From: an uncultured Elusimicrobiales bacterium
Lineage (GTDB): Bacteria; Elusimicrobiota; Elusimicrobia; Elusimicrobiales; Elusimicrobiaceae
NCBI GenBank assembly: GCA_944324095.1
Contig: CALUUY010000007.1
Coordinates: forward strand, 1-48,100
Direction of reading: 5' to 3'
DNA: 48,100 nucleotides
This document shows, piece by piece, positions 8,298 to 16,939 of this stretch. The stretch's first letter is position 1, and every line of letters begins with the position of its first letter. The notes under the pieces were generated by a model, which saw nothing but the letters and a program-made list of their open reading frames with translations, made no database searches and had not been told where the DNA came from. The position numbers and the translations under genes are program-made.

Positions 8298-9326
8298 ATG
8301 CCCAAACATTTTATTTATTTATTTTTATCCTTGATACTGTTAGGCAGTCCGTTATCTGCCCAACAATGGAAAGCCGCCATAAAACACACCCAAAAACTAA
8401 TTAAACAAAACCCCCGTTTAGACGCCCAACTAAACCAAAGTTTACAGCGTGCCGCAGCAGTACAAAAAGCTTTTATAAAAACAAAAAATTATCCTGTTTT
8501 TCTGCGGGAATACCCCCTTCAACAACACCACCCTATGATGGCTTTTTCCAAAGGCTGGCTGATTGCTGAACACCGGGAATGGACAGCCCAGCGTATTGTA
8601 TATGAAAAAGTGTTGCGCCAGCTGATAAAGCACCAACATCTTTTCCCCCGGTATTTGGATACCCTTCCCATACAAACGCCCGACCAGTTGGCCCGCCTTA
8701 TCCCGGCGGACGCTAAATACGTTTTTATGGGGGAATACCACGAAAATTATTTAAGCCAATACCTGCAAAAAACTGTGGTGGAATTCGCCCGCCTGCACCC
8801 GGAAAAACAAATTTTTATTTTTAGCGAGTTTGCCACCGAAAACACAACCTCCCTGCCGTGGTGGTCTTTTGCGTTAAAAGAATATTTTGCCCTTTACGAT
8901 AAAGCCCGGCTGCCTTGGGTTGGGCTGGAAGAAAACGTACCTATACAAATAGAAGCGCTTTCTTACGAACAAGAGGAACTGCTGGCCCCCAGTATGCTGC
9001 TGGGAATGAAAGCCCGTAACGCACATTGGACTCAAATTTTAAAAGCTTACCGGCAAAAATACCCGGATGCCGTATTCTTTGTCCATTCCGGTTCTGCCCA
9101 TACGGATTATCAAGAGCCGTACTCTGTCTCAGCCTCCTTTAGCCCCCAGGAAAGCTTTGTAATGCAGTTTATTTCCGCCAGCAATGCCAAAGAGTACATT
9201 AAACAGCACGAAAAATTCCACGCCATCACCCACGGGCAATACCTGCGGGAAAGCGTTTTAGTATGGAAAAACAAAACTTTGGCCCGTATGACCGGTTTTG
9301 ACGTGCAAGTTTTATTGGACGAATAA
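8298..9326 (+). CDS. Secreted ChaN/TraB (TIKI)-superfamily protein, array copy 3
   Basis: 342 residues. The signal peptide ends at PLSAQQ. Motifs are GEYHEN (145-150), KARNAHW (238-244) and HSGSAH (263-268). The N-terminal helical region between the signal peptide and the WLIAEHREW segment is shorter than in copies 1 and 2. It follows copy 2 after 25 nt, so it is probably in the same transcript, although an A/T-rich stretch just upstream could hold a promoter. No clear ribosome-binding site is visible before its ATG. Confidence 0.72.
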   Translation: MPKHFIYLFLSLILLGSPLSAQQWKAAIKHTQKLIKQNPRLDAQLNQSLQRAAAVQKAFIKTKNYPVFLREYPLQQHHPMMAFSKGWLIAEHREWTAQRIVYEKVLRQLIKHQHLFPRYLDTLPIQTPDQLARLIPADAKYVFMGEYHENYLSQYLQKTVVEFARLHPEKQIFIFSEFATENTTSLPWWSFALKEYFALYDKARLPWVGLEENVPIQIEALSYEQEELLAPSMLLGMKARNAHWTQILKAYRQKYPDAVFFVHSGSAHTDYQEPYSVSASFSPQESFVMQFISASNAKEYIKQHEKFHAITHGQYLRESVLVWKNKTLARMTGFDVQVLLDE

Positions 9327-9394
9327 CCCTTTTACCCTGCCGCTTACAACCGTCCTAAGCGTAATACCACCCAGAAGCAGGGCCTAGGTTTTAT

Positions 9395-9460
9395 AGGCCC
9401 AAATAGCCGGTAAAGATAGGCCTAAAGATCCTCGTTAAACAACCGGTTAAATATTACAAT
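9395..9460 (+). promoter_or_regulatory. Shared dyad promoter of ChaN/TraB-like copy 4
   Basis: The box AGGCCTAAAGATCCT (9418-9432) is followed by 22 nt and TACAAT (9455-9460). The ATG at 9468 is 7 nt further on, so the mRNA should be leaderless. A second box starts at 9395, 23 nt upstream. A further GGGCCTA...TAGGCCC inverted repeat spans about 9380-9400. Confidence 0.62.
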
Positions 9461-9467
9461 AAAAGGT

Positions 9468-10526
9468 ATGAGGCACAAAAACTTGTATTCTTCTTGCTTT
9501 GTTTTAGCTGCCGTGCTTATCTGCGCCGGTAGCCCTGCCTATGCCCAGCACTGGAAATTATCCTTAAAAAAAGCCGAGCAAACCTTGCTGCGCGCCAATC
9601 GTACCCACGGGGGAGACATTACCAAAGCGCTGCAACAAAACATTGCCCGCGCAAAAGCCGTTAATGAGGCCTTTTCCAAAAATCACCAATATACCCGAGC
9701 TTTTAATCTGTCCTATCCCGTCAAAGAGCCTCTGGGAATGTATAAAACAGATATGGTAAACGGCTGGACGCTGGAAGAGAACAATCTGTTTGTTTCTCAA
9801 CGTATTATTTATGAAAGACATCTGCGCCAGCTGTTAAAAGAGAGAGCTTTTTTAACCTCTCACTTAATTAGAAAACCTGCCCCATCGCCCGAGCAGTTGG
9901 CCGCTTTAATGCCCACAAACAAAAAATACATTTTTATGGGGGAATATCATTACGAACCCGTTACCCGGCATTTACAGGAAACTTTAAAAGCCTTTGTGGC
10001 TATGCACCCGGAAAAGCAAATTTTTGTATTTTCTGAATTTACCGATGAGTGGGGGCTGGAACAATACGAAGGACACCCTGTTTTTGAATATTACATTGGC
10101 CCCCTGCAAGCGGCCAGCATTAAATGGGTGGGGCTTAAAGAACCGGTTCCGCCTAAGCTAGCCTTGCTGGACAAAGAGTACAACGAACCCGTACAAACAA
10201 CCTTGCTGGGTATGAAAACCCGCAACGCGCATTGGGCCAATGTGTTGAAAAATTGGAGAAAAGAATACCCGGACGCTATTTTTATTGTACACGCCGGTTC
10301 GGCCCATACGGATTATAATGAACCGTTTTCGTTAGCTCAACAATTTCCCGCACAAGAAACGTTTGTAATGCACTTTATGCCTTTTCACGAAAACTTGCAA
10401 AACAGCGGGTATGAACCCTTCCACAAAACCACTAATTACCTGTTTTATCGCCCCGGGCTACTTACCTGGCAAAATGCCCGTGCCGCACGCTTGGCGGGGT
10501 TTGATATGCAAAACATCATTTTTTAG
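9468..10526 (+). CDS. Secreted ChaN/TraB (TIKI)-superfamily protein, array copy 4
   Basis: 352 residues, the most divergent intact member of the array. The signal peptide ends at AYAQ. Motifs are GEYHYE (158-163), KTRNAHW and HAGSAH, then a C-terminal RPGLLTWQNARAARLAGF. Unlike copies 2 and 3 it has its own shared dyad promoter in a 141-nt gap. It ends in TAG and overlaps the convergent uvrB gene by 11 bases with no terminator between them. Its regulation appears to match that of copy 1, with the two units transcribed separately. Confidence 0.72.
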   Translation: MRHKNLYSSCFVLAAVLICAGSPAYAQHWKLSLKKAEQTLLRANRTHGGDITKALQQNIARAKAVNEAFSKNHQYTRAFNLSYPVKEPLGMYKTDMVNGWTLEENNLFVSQRIIYERHLRQLLKERAFLTSHLIRKPAPSPEQLAALMPTNKKYIFMGEYHYEPVTRHLQETLKAFVAMHPEKQIFVFSEFTDEWGLEQYEGHPVFEYYIGPLQAASIKWVGLKEPVPPKLALLDKEYNEPVQTTLLGMKTRNAHWANVLKNWRKEYPDAIFIVHAGSAHTDYNEPFSLAQQFPAQETFVMHFMPFHENLQNSGYEPFHKTTNYLFYRPGLLTWQNARAARLAGFDMQNIIF

Positions 10527-12534
10527 ACGTCTTAGTGCGTTTGCCGCCTTTTACCTGCATTTGGCGTAATTCAAACAATCGGTCACGCAGTTCTGCGGCC
10601 AGTTCAAAGTTAAGCGCTTCTGCTGCTTGCAGCATTTGTTGTTCCAAATCTTCAGCTAAGGCCTGGGCATTTTTGGCTGTGGGCACAGGCAGCGTTTGGG
10701 TTAAAATGCCAAAAGCACTGGTTTTGGTTTGTTGTTCAAATTCCTTTAATTCCACTTCCGTTTTTTGAATCGTTTTAGGCGTGATGTGATGTTCTTTATT
10801 ATATGCTTGCTGCAGCTCGCGCCGGCGGTTCATTTCAGCCAGAGCGTATTTGATAGAATCGGTCTTTCTGTCCGCATACAAAATAACTTCTCCGCCCGCA
10901 TTGCGTGCGGCGCGGCCGGAAATTTGTATAAGCGTAGTAGTATTGCGCAGAAACCCTTCGTTATCGGCACCCAAAATGGCCACCAGCCCCACTTGCGGGA
11001 TATCAATCCCTTCGCGAAGCAGGTTAATACCCACCAAAACGTCAAAATCTCCGCGGCGGAATTTTTTTAATATTTCCACTCTGTCCAAGGATTCTACGTC
11101 CGAATGTAAATACTGCGTTTTGATACCGTGCTCCACAAAATAAGCGCTTAAATCTTCGGCGGTTTTTTTGGTTAAAGCCAACACGAGCGTACGCTCCCCT
11201 TTGGCCGTGTGTTCCTGGATTTTTTGCGTTAAATGCGTAATTTGCCCTTCCGTAGGATGTACGGTAACCAGCGGATCCACCAGGCCTGTGGGGCGGATAA
11301 CTTGCTCCACAATATTGTTTCCGCACACGGTCAGCTCATAAGGCCCCGGCGTGGCGGACACAAAGATACTTTGCGGCATCAAAGATTCAAATTCATCAAA
11401 TTTAAGCGGGCGGTTATCCAAAGCTGTAGGCAGGCGAAAGCCAAAATCTACCAGCATTTGCTTGCGGGCGCGGTCTCCATTATACATCCCGCGCACTTGC
11501 GGAAGCGCCACGTGGGATTCGTCCACCACCATTAAAAAATCATCAAATTTGCGGAAATAATCCAGCAGGCAGGCAGGGCGCTGGCCGGGTTTTCTTCCGT
11601 CCATATATAGCGAATAGTTTTCTATCCCCGCACAATACCCGGCCGTAAGCAACATTTCAATATCGTATTCGGTACGCTGTTTTAAACGGTAGGCTTCCAT
11701 TTCTTTGTCTTGGGCTAAAAGTTCCATGCGGCGTTTTTCCAAATCCTCCCGGATTTGGGCAATCGCGCTGACGGTTTCTTCATCCGTAGCCACAAAGTGC
11801 TTGGCAGGGTAAATCCACGCTTCTTCCAGCTCTGCCACTACGTCACCCGTAATGGGATGAATTTCATAAATATGGGAAATGGTTTTACCGTTAATTTCCA
11901 CCCGCAAAGCGTTTTGGCTGTATGGGGTCATAATATCGGTAAAAGCGCCGCGCATACGAAAACGCCCGGAGGTAAATTCCATTTCATCGCGCTGGTATTG
12001 GATTTTGATTAACTGCCCGCTTAATTGAGAGCGGGTCATCTCCCCCCCTTTTTTAACATAAATGCGCATCTCTCTAAAGCTATCCGGCGAGCCTATATTG
12101 TAAATACAAGAAACGGACGCCACCACTATCACATCTTTGCGCGACACCAGCGAAGTGGTGGCTTTTAAACGCAGTTTGTCTATGTGTTCATTTACGGCGG
12201 AGTCTTTTTCAATATAGGTGTCCGTCTGCGGGATGTATGCCTCCGGCTGATAATAATCGTAATAAGAAATAAAATATTCCACGGCATTATTGGGAAAGAA
12301 CTGTTTAAACTCCGCATACAGCTGCGCCGCCAATACTTTATTGGGGGACAAAATAAGCGTAGGCCGGTTTAAGTTGGCAATTACATTTGCAATCGTAAAC
12401 GTTTTGCCCGAACCGGTCACCCCCAGCAAAGTCTGCCGTTTATCCCCCCGCAACACGCCTTGGGTAAGCGCGGCAATGGCTTTGGGTTGATCTCCCGCCG
12501 GTTTAAAATTAGACACTAACTGAAATTTATCCAT
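10516..12534 (-). CDS. uvrB: UvrB, excinuclease ABC subunit B
   Basis: 672 residues, full length. DNA-damage verification helicase of the UvrABC nucleotide excision repair system. The Walker A GVTGSGKT is at 38-45 and the beta-hairpin region YYDYYQPEAYIP near 92-103. The DEAD-type box DESH, helicase motif VI QISGRAARN, and a C-terminal UVR coiled coil (LEQQMLQAAEALNFELAAELRDR) for UvrC contact follow. uvrA and uvrC are not in the window. The gene starts 6 nt after TATAAT without a ribosome-binding site and follows the marC terminator directly. Confidence 0.97.
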   Translation of the reverse strand: MDKFQLVSNFKPAGDQPKAIAALTQGVLRGDKRQTLLGVTGSGKTFTIANVIANLNRPTLILSPNKVLAAQLYAEFKQFFPNNAVEYFISYYDYYQPEAYIPQTDTYIEKDSAVNEHIDKLRLKATTSLVSRKDVIVVASVSCIYNIGSPDSFREMRIYVKKGGEMTRSQLSGQLIKIQYQRDEMEFTSGRFRMRGAFTDIMTPYSQNALRVEINGKTISHIYEIHPITGDVVAELEEAWIYPAKHFVATDEETVSAIAQIREDLEKRRMELLAQDKEMEAYRLKQRTEYDIEMLLTAGYCAGIENYSLYMDGRKPGQRPACLLDYFRKFDDFLMVVDESHVALPQVRGMYNGDRARKQMLVDFGFRLPTALDNRPLKFDEFESLMPQSIFVSATPGPYELTVCGNNIVEQVIRPTGLVDPLVTVHPTEGQITHLTQKIQEHTAKGERTLVLALTKKTAEDLSAYFVEHGIKTQYLHSDVESLDRVEILKKFRRGDFDVLVGINLLREGIDIPQVGLVAILGADNEGFLRNTTTLIQISGRAARNAGGEVILYADRKTDSIKYALAEMNRRRELQQAYNKEHHITPKTIQKTEVELKEFEQQTKTSAFGILTQTLPVPTAKNAQALAEDLEQQMLQAAEALNFELAAELRDRLFELRQMQVKGGKRTKTSKK

Positions 12535-12540
12535 ATAACT

Positions 12541-12546
12541 ATTATA
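12541..12546 (-). promoter_or_regulatory. -10 element of uvrB, 6 nt before its ATG
   Basis: A perfect TATAAT on the minus strand ends six bases before the uvrB start codon, with no Shine-Dalgarno sequence. It lies just after the T-run of the marC terminator. No clear -35 or LexA-like box is seen. A leaderless mRNA is predicted. Confidence 0.5.
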
Positions 12547-12561
12547 CCCCGCCTAAACAAA

Positions 12562-12590
12562 AAGGCGGCCCGTAACACGCGGGCCGCCTT
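12562..12590 (-). terminator. Intrinsic terminator of the MarC-family gene
   Basis: An 11-bp stem (AAGGCGGCCCG / CGGGCCGCCTT) is followed on the minus strand by TTTTTG. It separates the MarC gene from uvrB. Confidence 0.88.
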
Positions 12591-12606
12591 GCTGTATGTT
12601 TAAAAC

Positions 12607-13299
12607 TTACGCCGCAGAAAAAGACGCTAAGCTGCCCAAAAAGTGAGAATCCAACACCCCGGGCAACAGCTGCCCAATTCCGTCAATCATAAACTGCATA
12701 GCAATAGCGCACAAAATCATACCCATAAAACGGATAACAATCTGCGTTCCGTTCGGCCCGATTTTAGTAAAAATATAACGGGAAGCCACCAACGCCCCGC
12801 CCACTAACACAGAGCACAAAAACAACACCACAATCATCATTACCGCCATAGAAAAAGAGGTCGTCTTTTCGGCATATAAAATAACCGTGGCAATAGAACC
12901 GGGGCCGATAAACAAAGGCATAGCCACCGGCACCAAAATATGGCTTAAGCGGTTGCGGGCGCGGTCAAACGTATTGCCTTGCTGGGCGCCCATTTCAATC
13001 CCGTTGCTTTCAAATTTGGATTTACCCTGTAACATCCGCAGCCCTACTAACAGCAGAATAATGGAACCTGCCAAACGGAATGCCGGTATAGTAATGCCGA
13101 ATAAAGATAAGATTTTAGCCCCAAAAATAAAAAACATCGTGAGCATTAAAAAGATGGACAACGCCATCAGCATTGCCACCACGCGCTGCACTTTGGGTTC
13201 ATCATTCTCCACGTGTTCCAAAAACACCGGCACGTTGCCGATGGGGTTTAAAATAGCCAGCGTGGCAATAAATGCGTTTACCAGCAAACTCCAATCCAT
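12607..13299 (-). CDS. MarC / UPF0056 family membrane protein
   Basis: 230 residues with about six hydrophobic segments. The N-terminal LAILNPIGNVPVF is typical of the MarC family, and the MPLFIGPGSIATVI repeat-like segment lies in the middle. It sits in the inner membrane. Family members were once linked to multiple antibiotic resistance but their function is unsettled. I start at the ATG at 13299 (MDWSLL), which has AAGGAG upstream; the longer frame adds a hydrophilic 13-residue extension lacking support. It stands alone with a strong terminator downstream. Confidence 0.88.
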   Translation of the reverse strand: MDWSLLVNAFIATLAILNPIGNVPVFLEHVENDEPKVQRVVAMLMALSIFLMLTMFFIFGAKILSLFGITIPAFRLAGSIILLLVGLRMLQGKSKFESNGIEMGAQQGNTFDRARNRLSHILVPVAMPLFIGPGSIATVILYAEKTTSFSMAVMMIVVLFLCSVLVGGALVASRYIFTKIGPNGTQIVIRFMGMILCAIAMQFMIDGIGQLLPGVLDSHFLGSLASFSAA

Positions 13300-13406
13300 A
13301 AAATATACAAGCTCCTTACAGTCAAAAATTTCCCTCAAAACGGGTTTATAAATAGTATATCAAATATAATTTAAGCCGCGGGAAGCGCATCTTGGGCAAA
13401 CAAAAA

Positions 13407-13426
13407 GCCCGTCTATACAGACGGGC
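13407..13426 (-). terminator. Terminator of tRNA-Val
   Basis: An 8-bp stem (GCCCGTCT / AGACGGGC) with a 4-base loop is followed by TTTTTG on the minus strand, seven bases after the encoded CCA end of the tRNA. Confidence 0.85.
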
Positions 13427-13433
13427 GGATAAA

Positions 13434-13508
13434 TGGTGGGCAGTACAGGATTTGAACCTGTGACCTTCCGCGTGTGAGGCGGACGCGCTACCGCTGCGCC
13501 AACTGCCC
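13434..13508 (-). tRNA. tRNA-Val (anticodon CAC)
   Basis: The cloverleaf can be drawn by hand. The acceptor stem is GGGCAGT / ACTGCCC, the D-stem GCGC/GCGC, the anticodon stem UCCGC/GCGGA around the loop CUCACAC, and the T-arm contains GGTTCAAATCC. The anticodon CAC reads GUG (Val). The 3' CCA is encoded (13436-13434). It is a single-gene unit with its own promoter and terminator. Confidence 0.95.
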
Positions 13509-13524
13509 TAAAAAGGATATATTT

Positions 13525-13530
13525 ATTATA
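13525..13530 (-). promoter_or_regulatory. -10 element of tRNA-Val
   Basis: TATAAT on the minus strand lies 16 nt before the mature 5' end of the tRNA. A weak TTTCAA at the right distance could be the -35. Confidence 0.5.
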
Positions 13531-13660
13531 CCAATTTTACGCCATTTTTGAAAATCATCTTCTTTTTCTCTCTAAAATTTGTTTGTTTGGCCCGTAAACT
13601 ATATGGGGGAAACATTGTTTTTTGCTAGTATATTATTAAAATACTATTAGGGACAAGACT

Positions 13661-14686
13661 ATGACAGAAAAAACTTCCGGGGACATTTATGCCCCCATTA
13701 ACAATATTTGTTTAATGATTTTGGCCGGCACCGCTTTTACCGCCGTTTTGGTTTACACAAAAACGGTGGTTATGCCGTTTGTAATTGCATTTTTTATCTA
13801 TATCGTGGCCAACACGCTGGCCAGCTGGATGAAACACTCCTGGAAGGTTCCCTACGGTTTAGGCTTAATTGCTTGTGCGCTGTGTTTTTTGGGTTTGGCC
13901 ACTTTGGCAATTTTCTTTGTATCCAGCTCTATTGAAACTTTTGTAAACGGAGCGGATATTTATACCGAAAAACTAAACGACACTATTGAATGGGCCCTGC
14001 AAACCGCCCAAAAATACGGCATTAATTTAAACGCCCAGTTCTTAACGGATAACCTTTCCAAAGTGCCCGTATTTAATATGGTCCGTAGCTTTGGCAGCGG
14101 GTTAGTGTCGTTTGTGACCAACACGGTGCTTATTTGTTTGTTTGTCATTTTTATTTTTATGGGTAAAGCCTCCGCCTCTACGGATAAACCCACCCTGGTA
14201 AGCACCATACAAAAACAAATTTCTTTTTATTTGATTATTAAAATATTTGTATCCATTTTAGCTGCGCTGGCTACCTGGATAGTGCTGCTTTTGGTTGGCA
14301 GTGAACTGGCCGGTATGTTGGCTATTCTTACGTTTATTTTAAACTTCATCCCCAATATTGGGCCTTTTATTTCCACTATACTGCCTATGCCGGTTTTGTT
14401 TTTACAATACGGGTTTGATTGGCACATCATTTTGGCGCTGTGTTTATTATCCGCGGCGCATTTTATCATTGGTAACATTTTGGAAACCAAATGGCTGGGG
14501 AAAGGGATGGATTTAGACCCTGTGGTTGTAATTGCCTGCTTGATTTTTTGGGCCTTGGTATGGGGCATTATGGGGGCGCTACTCGCCGTACCTATGACGG
14601 CTATTGCCAAAATGATTTTTGAACGCCACTCCACCACTAAGCCTTTGGCAGACTGCCTGGCTGGGCGGCTATTGTTTTTTAAATAA
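13661..14686 (+). CDS. AI-2E (PerM/TqsA)-family transporter
   Basis: 341 residues with about seven or eight hydrophobic segments. The family layout is present: paired N-terminal helices, a soluble stretch at about 85-145, and a C-terminal half with LNFIPNIGPFIST and the end motif GIMGALLAVPMTA. Family members export autoinducer-2 or other small molecules, or act as Na+(Li+)/H+ antiporters; substrate cannot be called. The AGGGACAAG site precedes the ATG. Its TAA overlaps the ATG of the AmpG-like gene by one base, so it heads the cell-wall recycling operon. Confidence 0.86.
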   Translation: MTEKTSGDIYAPINNICLMILAGTAFTAVLVYTKTVVMPFVIAFFIYIVANTLASWMKHSWKVPYGLGLIACALCFLGLATLAIFFVSSSIETFVNGADIYTEKLNDTIEWALQTAQKYGINLNAQFLTDNLSKVPVFNMVRSFGSGLVSFVTNTVLICLFVIFIFMGKASASTDKPTLVSTIQKQISFYLIIKIFVSILAALATWIVLLLVGSELAGMLAILTFILNFIPNIGPFISTILPMPVLFLQYGFDWHIILALCLLSAAHFIIGNILETKWLGKGMDLDPVVVIACLIFWALVWGIMGALLAVPMTAIAKMIFERHSTTKPLADCLAGRLLFFK

Positions 14687-16038
14687 TGACCAAACAATCT
14701 TCTACCCCAAGTCCGTGGGCCTACATACCCACCCTGTATTTTTTAGAAGGCATACCCTATATCATCATTAATACGGTATCGGCGGTGCTGTATGCGGACT
14801 TGGGTTACTCCAACACGCAAATTGCGTTTTGGACTGGTTGGCTTTACTTGCCGTGGATTTTAAAAATGTTTTGGAGCCCGCTTCTGGACGCTAGAAGCAC
14901 CAAACGCCGCTGGTTGTTGGGCGCTCAAATAATGTTAAGTGCCGTATTTTTATTGTTAGCGGCGCTAACAGCGTGGAACGCCTTTACGCACGCGCAAAGC
15001 ATTACCAATTTGACGTTTTTTACTTTATCTCTGTTTGGTTTTTTGGCTGGGGCCTTTGTATCCGCCACGCAGGATATTGCCATAGACGGCTATTACCTGC
15101 TGGCACTGACGCCGCGGCAGCAGTCATACTTTGTGGGCATCCGCACAATTTTTTACCGTTTGGCTATGATTTTTGGAAGCGGTATTTTAGTGGCCGCAAC
15201 CGGAGCCATCGCCCAACAACATCAAGCCCAAACTTGGGTTACGTGGCCTTATAATTGGGCCCTTCTATTTTTATTTTTAGCGTGTATGTTTGCGGGGCTT
15301 TATTGGTACCACAAGGCCCTGCTGCCCAAACCCGTGCAGGACGGCCCGGCCCCATCTTCCGGCCAAAATATATGGCAAGAATCCTTTCAAACATACTTTT
15401 CCCAAAAGAATATTTTGTACATTTTATTGTTTATTTTATTTTACCGCTTAGGGGACGCCTTGCTGGAAAAAATTGTTCCGCTTTTTCTGCTTAAACCGCA
15501 GACCCAAGGAGCCCTTGCCCTTTCCGTACACACATACGGCTTAATTAAAGGCACCCTTGGTTTGGCGGCGGTTATAGCCGGGAACTTGGCCGGCGGCTGG
15601 CTATTAGGCAAATACGGGTTTAAAAAATGTATTTGGCCGTTTGCCATTATTTTAATTTTGCCCAATTTCTTTTACGCTTATATGGCCGGAGCACAGCCGG
15701 GGGTAGAAACCATTACGCTGCTGATTACGCTGGAACATTTTGGCAACGGACTGGCATTAATGGCTTTTAGCGTGTTTATTATGTATATTTCTACTGGGAA
15801 GTACAAAACTTCACATTATGCTATTTCTACGGGGATTATGGCCATTGGTATGATGGGCCCGTCTATGCTATCTGGCTGGATGCAAGCCCGGCTGGGCTAT
15901 GAAGCCTTCTTTTGGGCAGCCGGATTAATCAGTTTGGTTACGCTGGCTGTGGTTCCATTAACCGGAAAAATAAAAACGCTGGAAGAAACGGAAAAACTGT
16001 TTCGTTCCCGCTCTATTGGGTTACAGGATGCTGATTAA
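14686..16038 (+). CDS. ampG: AmpG-like muropeptide permease (MFS)
   Basis: 450 residues with about 12 hydrophobic helices. LYFLEGIPY at the N-terminus and SATQDIAIDGYYL in the middle are AmpG hallmarks. AmpG brings GlcNAc-anhydroMurNAc muropeptides from periplasm to cytoplasm. The three genes downstream (murQ, anmK, nagZ) act on exactly those products, which supports the assignment. Its start overlaps the previous stop by one base. The murQ start is 2 nt after its stop. Confidence 0.86.
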   Translation: MTKQSSTPSPWAYIPTLYFLEGIPYIIINTVSAVLYADLGYSNTQIAFWTGWLYLPWILKMFWSPLLDARSTKRRWLLGAQIMLSAVFLLLAALTAWNAFTHAQSITNLTFFTLSLFGFLAGAFVSATQDIAIDGYYLLALTPRQQSYFVGIRTIFYRLAMIFGSGILVAATGAIAQQHQAQTWVTWPYNWALLFLFLACMFAGLYWYHKALLPKPVQDGPAPSSGQNIWQESFQTYFSQKNILYILLFILFYRLGDALLEKIVPLFLLKPQTQGALALSVHTYGLIKGTLGLAAVIAGNLAGGWLLGKYGFKKCIWPFAIILILPNFFYAYMAGAQPGVETITLLITLEHFGNGLALMAFSVFIMYISTGKYKTSHYAISTGIMAIGMMGPSMLSGWMQARLGYEAFFWAAGLISLVTLAVVPLTGKIKTLEETEKLFRSRSIGLQDAD

Positions 16039-16039
16039 T

Positions 16040-16939
16040 ATGAAAGAGAAAAACATTTACGCTATCTCTACCGAACAAATAAATACCCACACTGCCGGGT
16101 TAGACACGATGACCCCACTTCAAATTGCCCGCAAAATTAATGCGGAAGATTTTAACGCCGCCCGTGCGGTAAAACAAGCAGCCAGGCCCATTGCCCAAGC
16201 TATACGCGCGGCAGCCACCTCTTTCTTAAACGGACACAAAATTATTTTTATAGGGGCCGGCACCAGCGGACGGTTAGGCGTGTTGGAAGCGGCCGAATGT
16301 GTACCCACTTTTGGCACCAAGCCTTCACAAATAATCGGCCTGATTGCAGGCGGTAAAAATGCGATGTTTCGCGCCAAGGAAGGAGCGGAAGACGACAGCG
16401 TCCATGGCGCCAAAGACATACAAGCTAAAGCCCGCACGGGGGATTTTGTCATTGGTTTAACCGCCAGCGGCGTTACCCCTTATGTGTTAGGCGCGTTAGA
16501 ACAAGCCAAACAATTAGGTGCCTGCACAGCCTTGTTAACGGCCAACCCCAAGGCAGATTTTTCATTTGCAGACATTGCTCTTTTACTGCCCACCGGCCCG
16601 GAAGCACTTTGCGGCTCTACCCGTATGAAAGCCGGCACTGCCACCAAAATGGCCCTTAACGCCATTACCACGGGGGCTATGGCTTTATGCGGCAAGATGT
16701 ACGGCAATTTAATGGCGGACGTTCGCCCCACCAACAAAAAACTGGTGGCCCGCGCCACACGCCTGATTATGCAAATAGCCCATACAGACCAGGCCACCGC
16801 CGCGCATTATTTAACTTTATCCGGCCATAATGTAAAAACCGCTTGTGTAATGATTTGCAAAAAGACGGACAAAACAGCTGCGCAAAAATTGTTAAAAAAA
16901 CACCGCGGCTTTTTAGGTAAAGCATTAAATGAAAACTGA
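16040..16939 (+). CDS. murQ: MurQ, N-acetylmuramic acid 6-phosphate etherase
   Basis: 299 residues from the ATG at 16040, which matches the family length. ATG 16028 and TTG 16016 are possible but lie inside the previous gene. The SIS domain shows GAGTSGRLG (72-80), AAECVPTFG (the Glu implicated in ether cleavage), and GSTRMKAGTATKMALN. It splits MurNAc-6-P into GlcNAc-6-P and D-lactate. The C-terminal helical segment is present. It overlaps anmK by 11 bases, so it is co-translated with the kinase that makes its substrate. Confidence 0.95.
   Translation: MKEKNIYAISTEQINTHTAGLDTMTPLQIARKINAEDFNAARAVKQAARPIAQAIRAAATSFLNGHKIIFIGAGTSGRLGVLEAAECVPTFGTKPSQIIGLIAGGKNAMFRAKEGAEDDSVHGAKDIQAKARTGDFVIGLTASGVTPYVLGALEQAKQLGACTALLTANPKADFSFADIALLLPTGPEALCGSTRMKAGTATKMALNAITTGAMALCGKMYGNLMADVRPTNKKLVARATRLIMQIAHTDQATAAHYLTLSGHNVKTACVMICKKTDKTAAQKLLKKHRGFLGKALNEN

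Noticed and set aside
6063..9460. Sigma-54 promoters before the ChaN/TraB-like genes
   Set aside because: The GGGCC/GGCCC boxes lack the TGGCAC-N5-TTGC layout, and a sigma-70-like -10 follows at a fixed distance.
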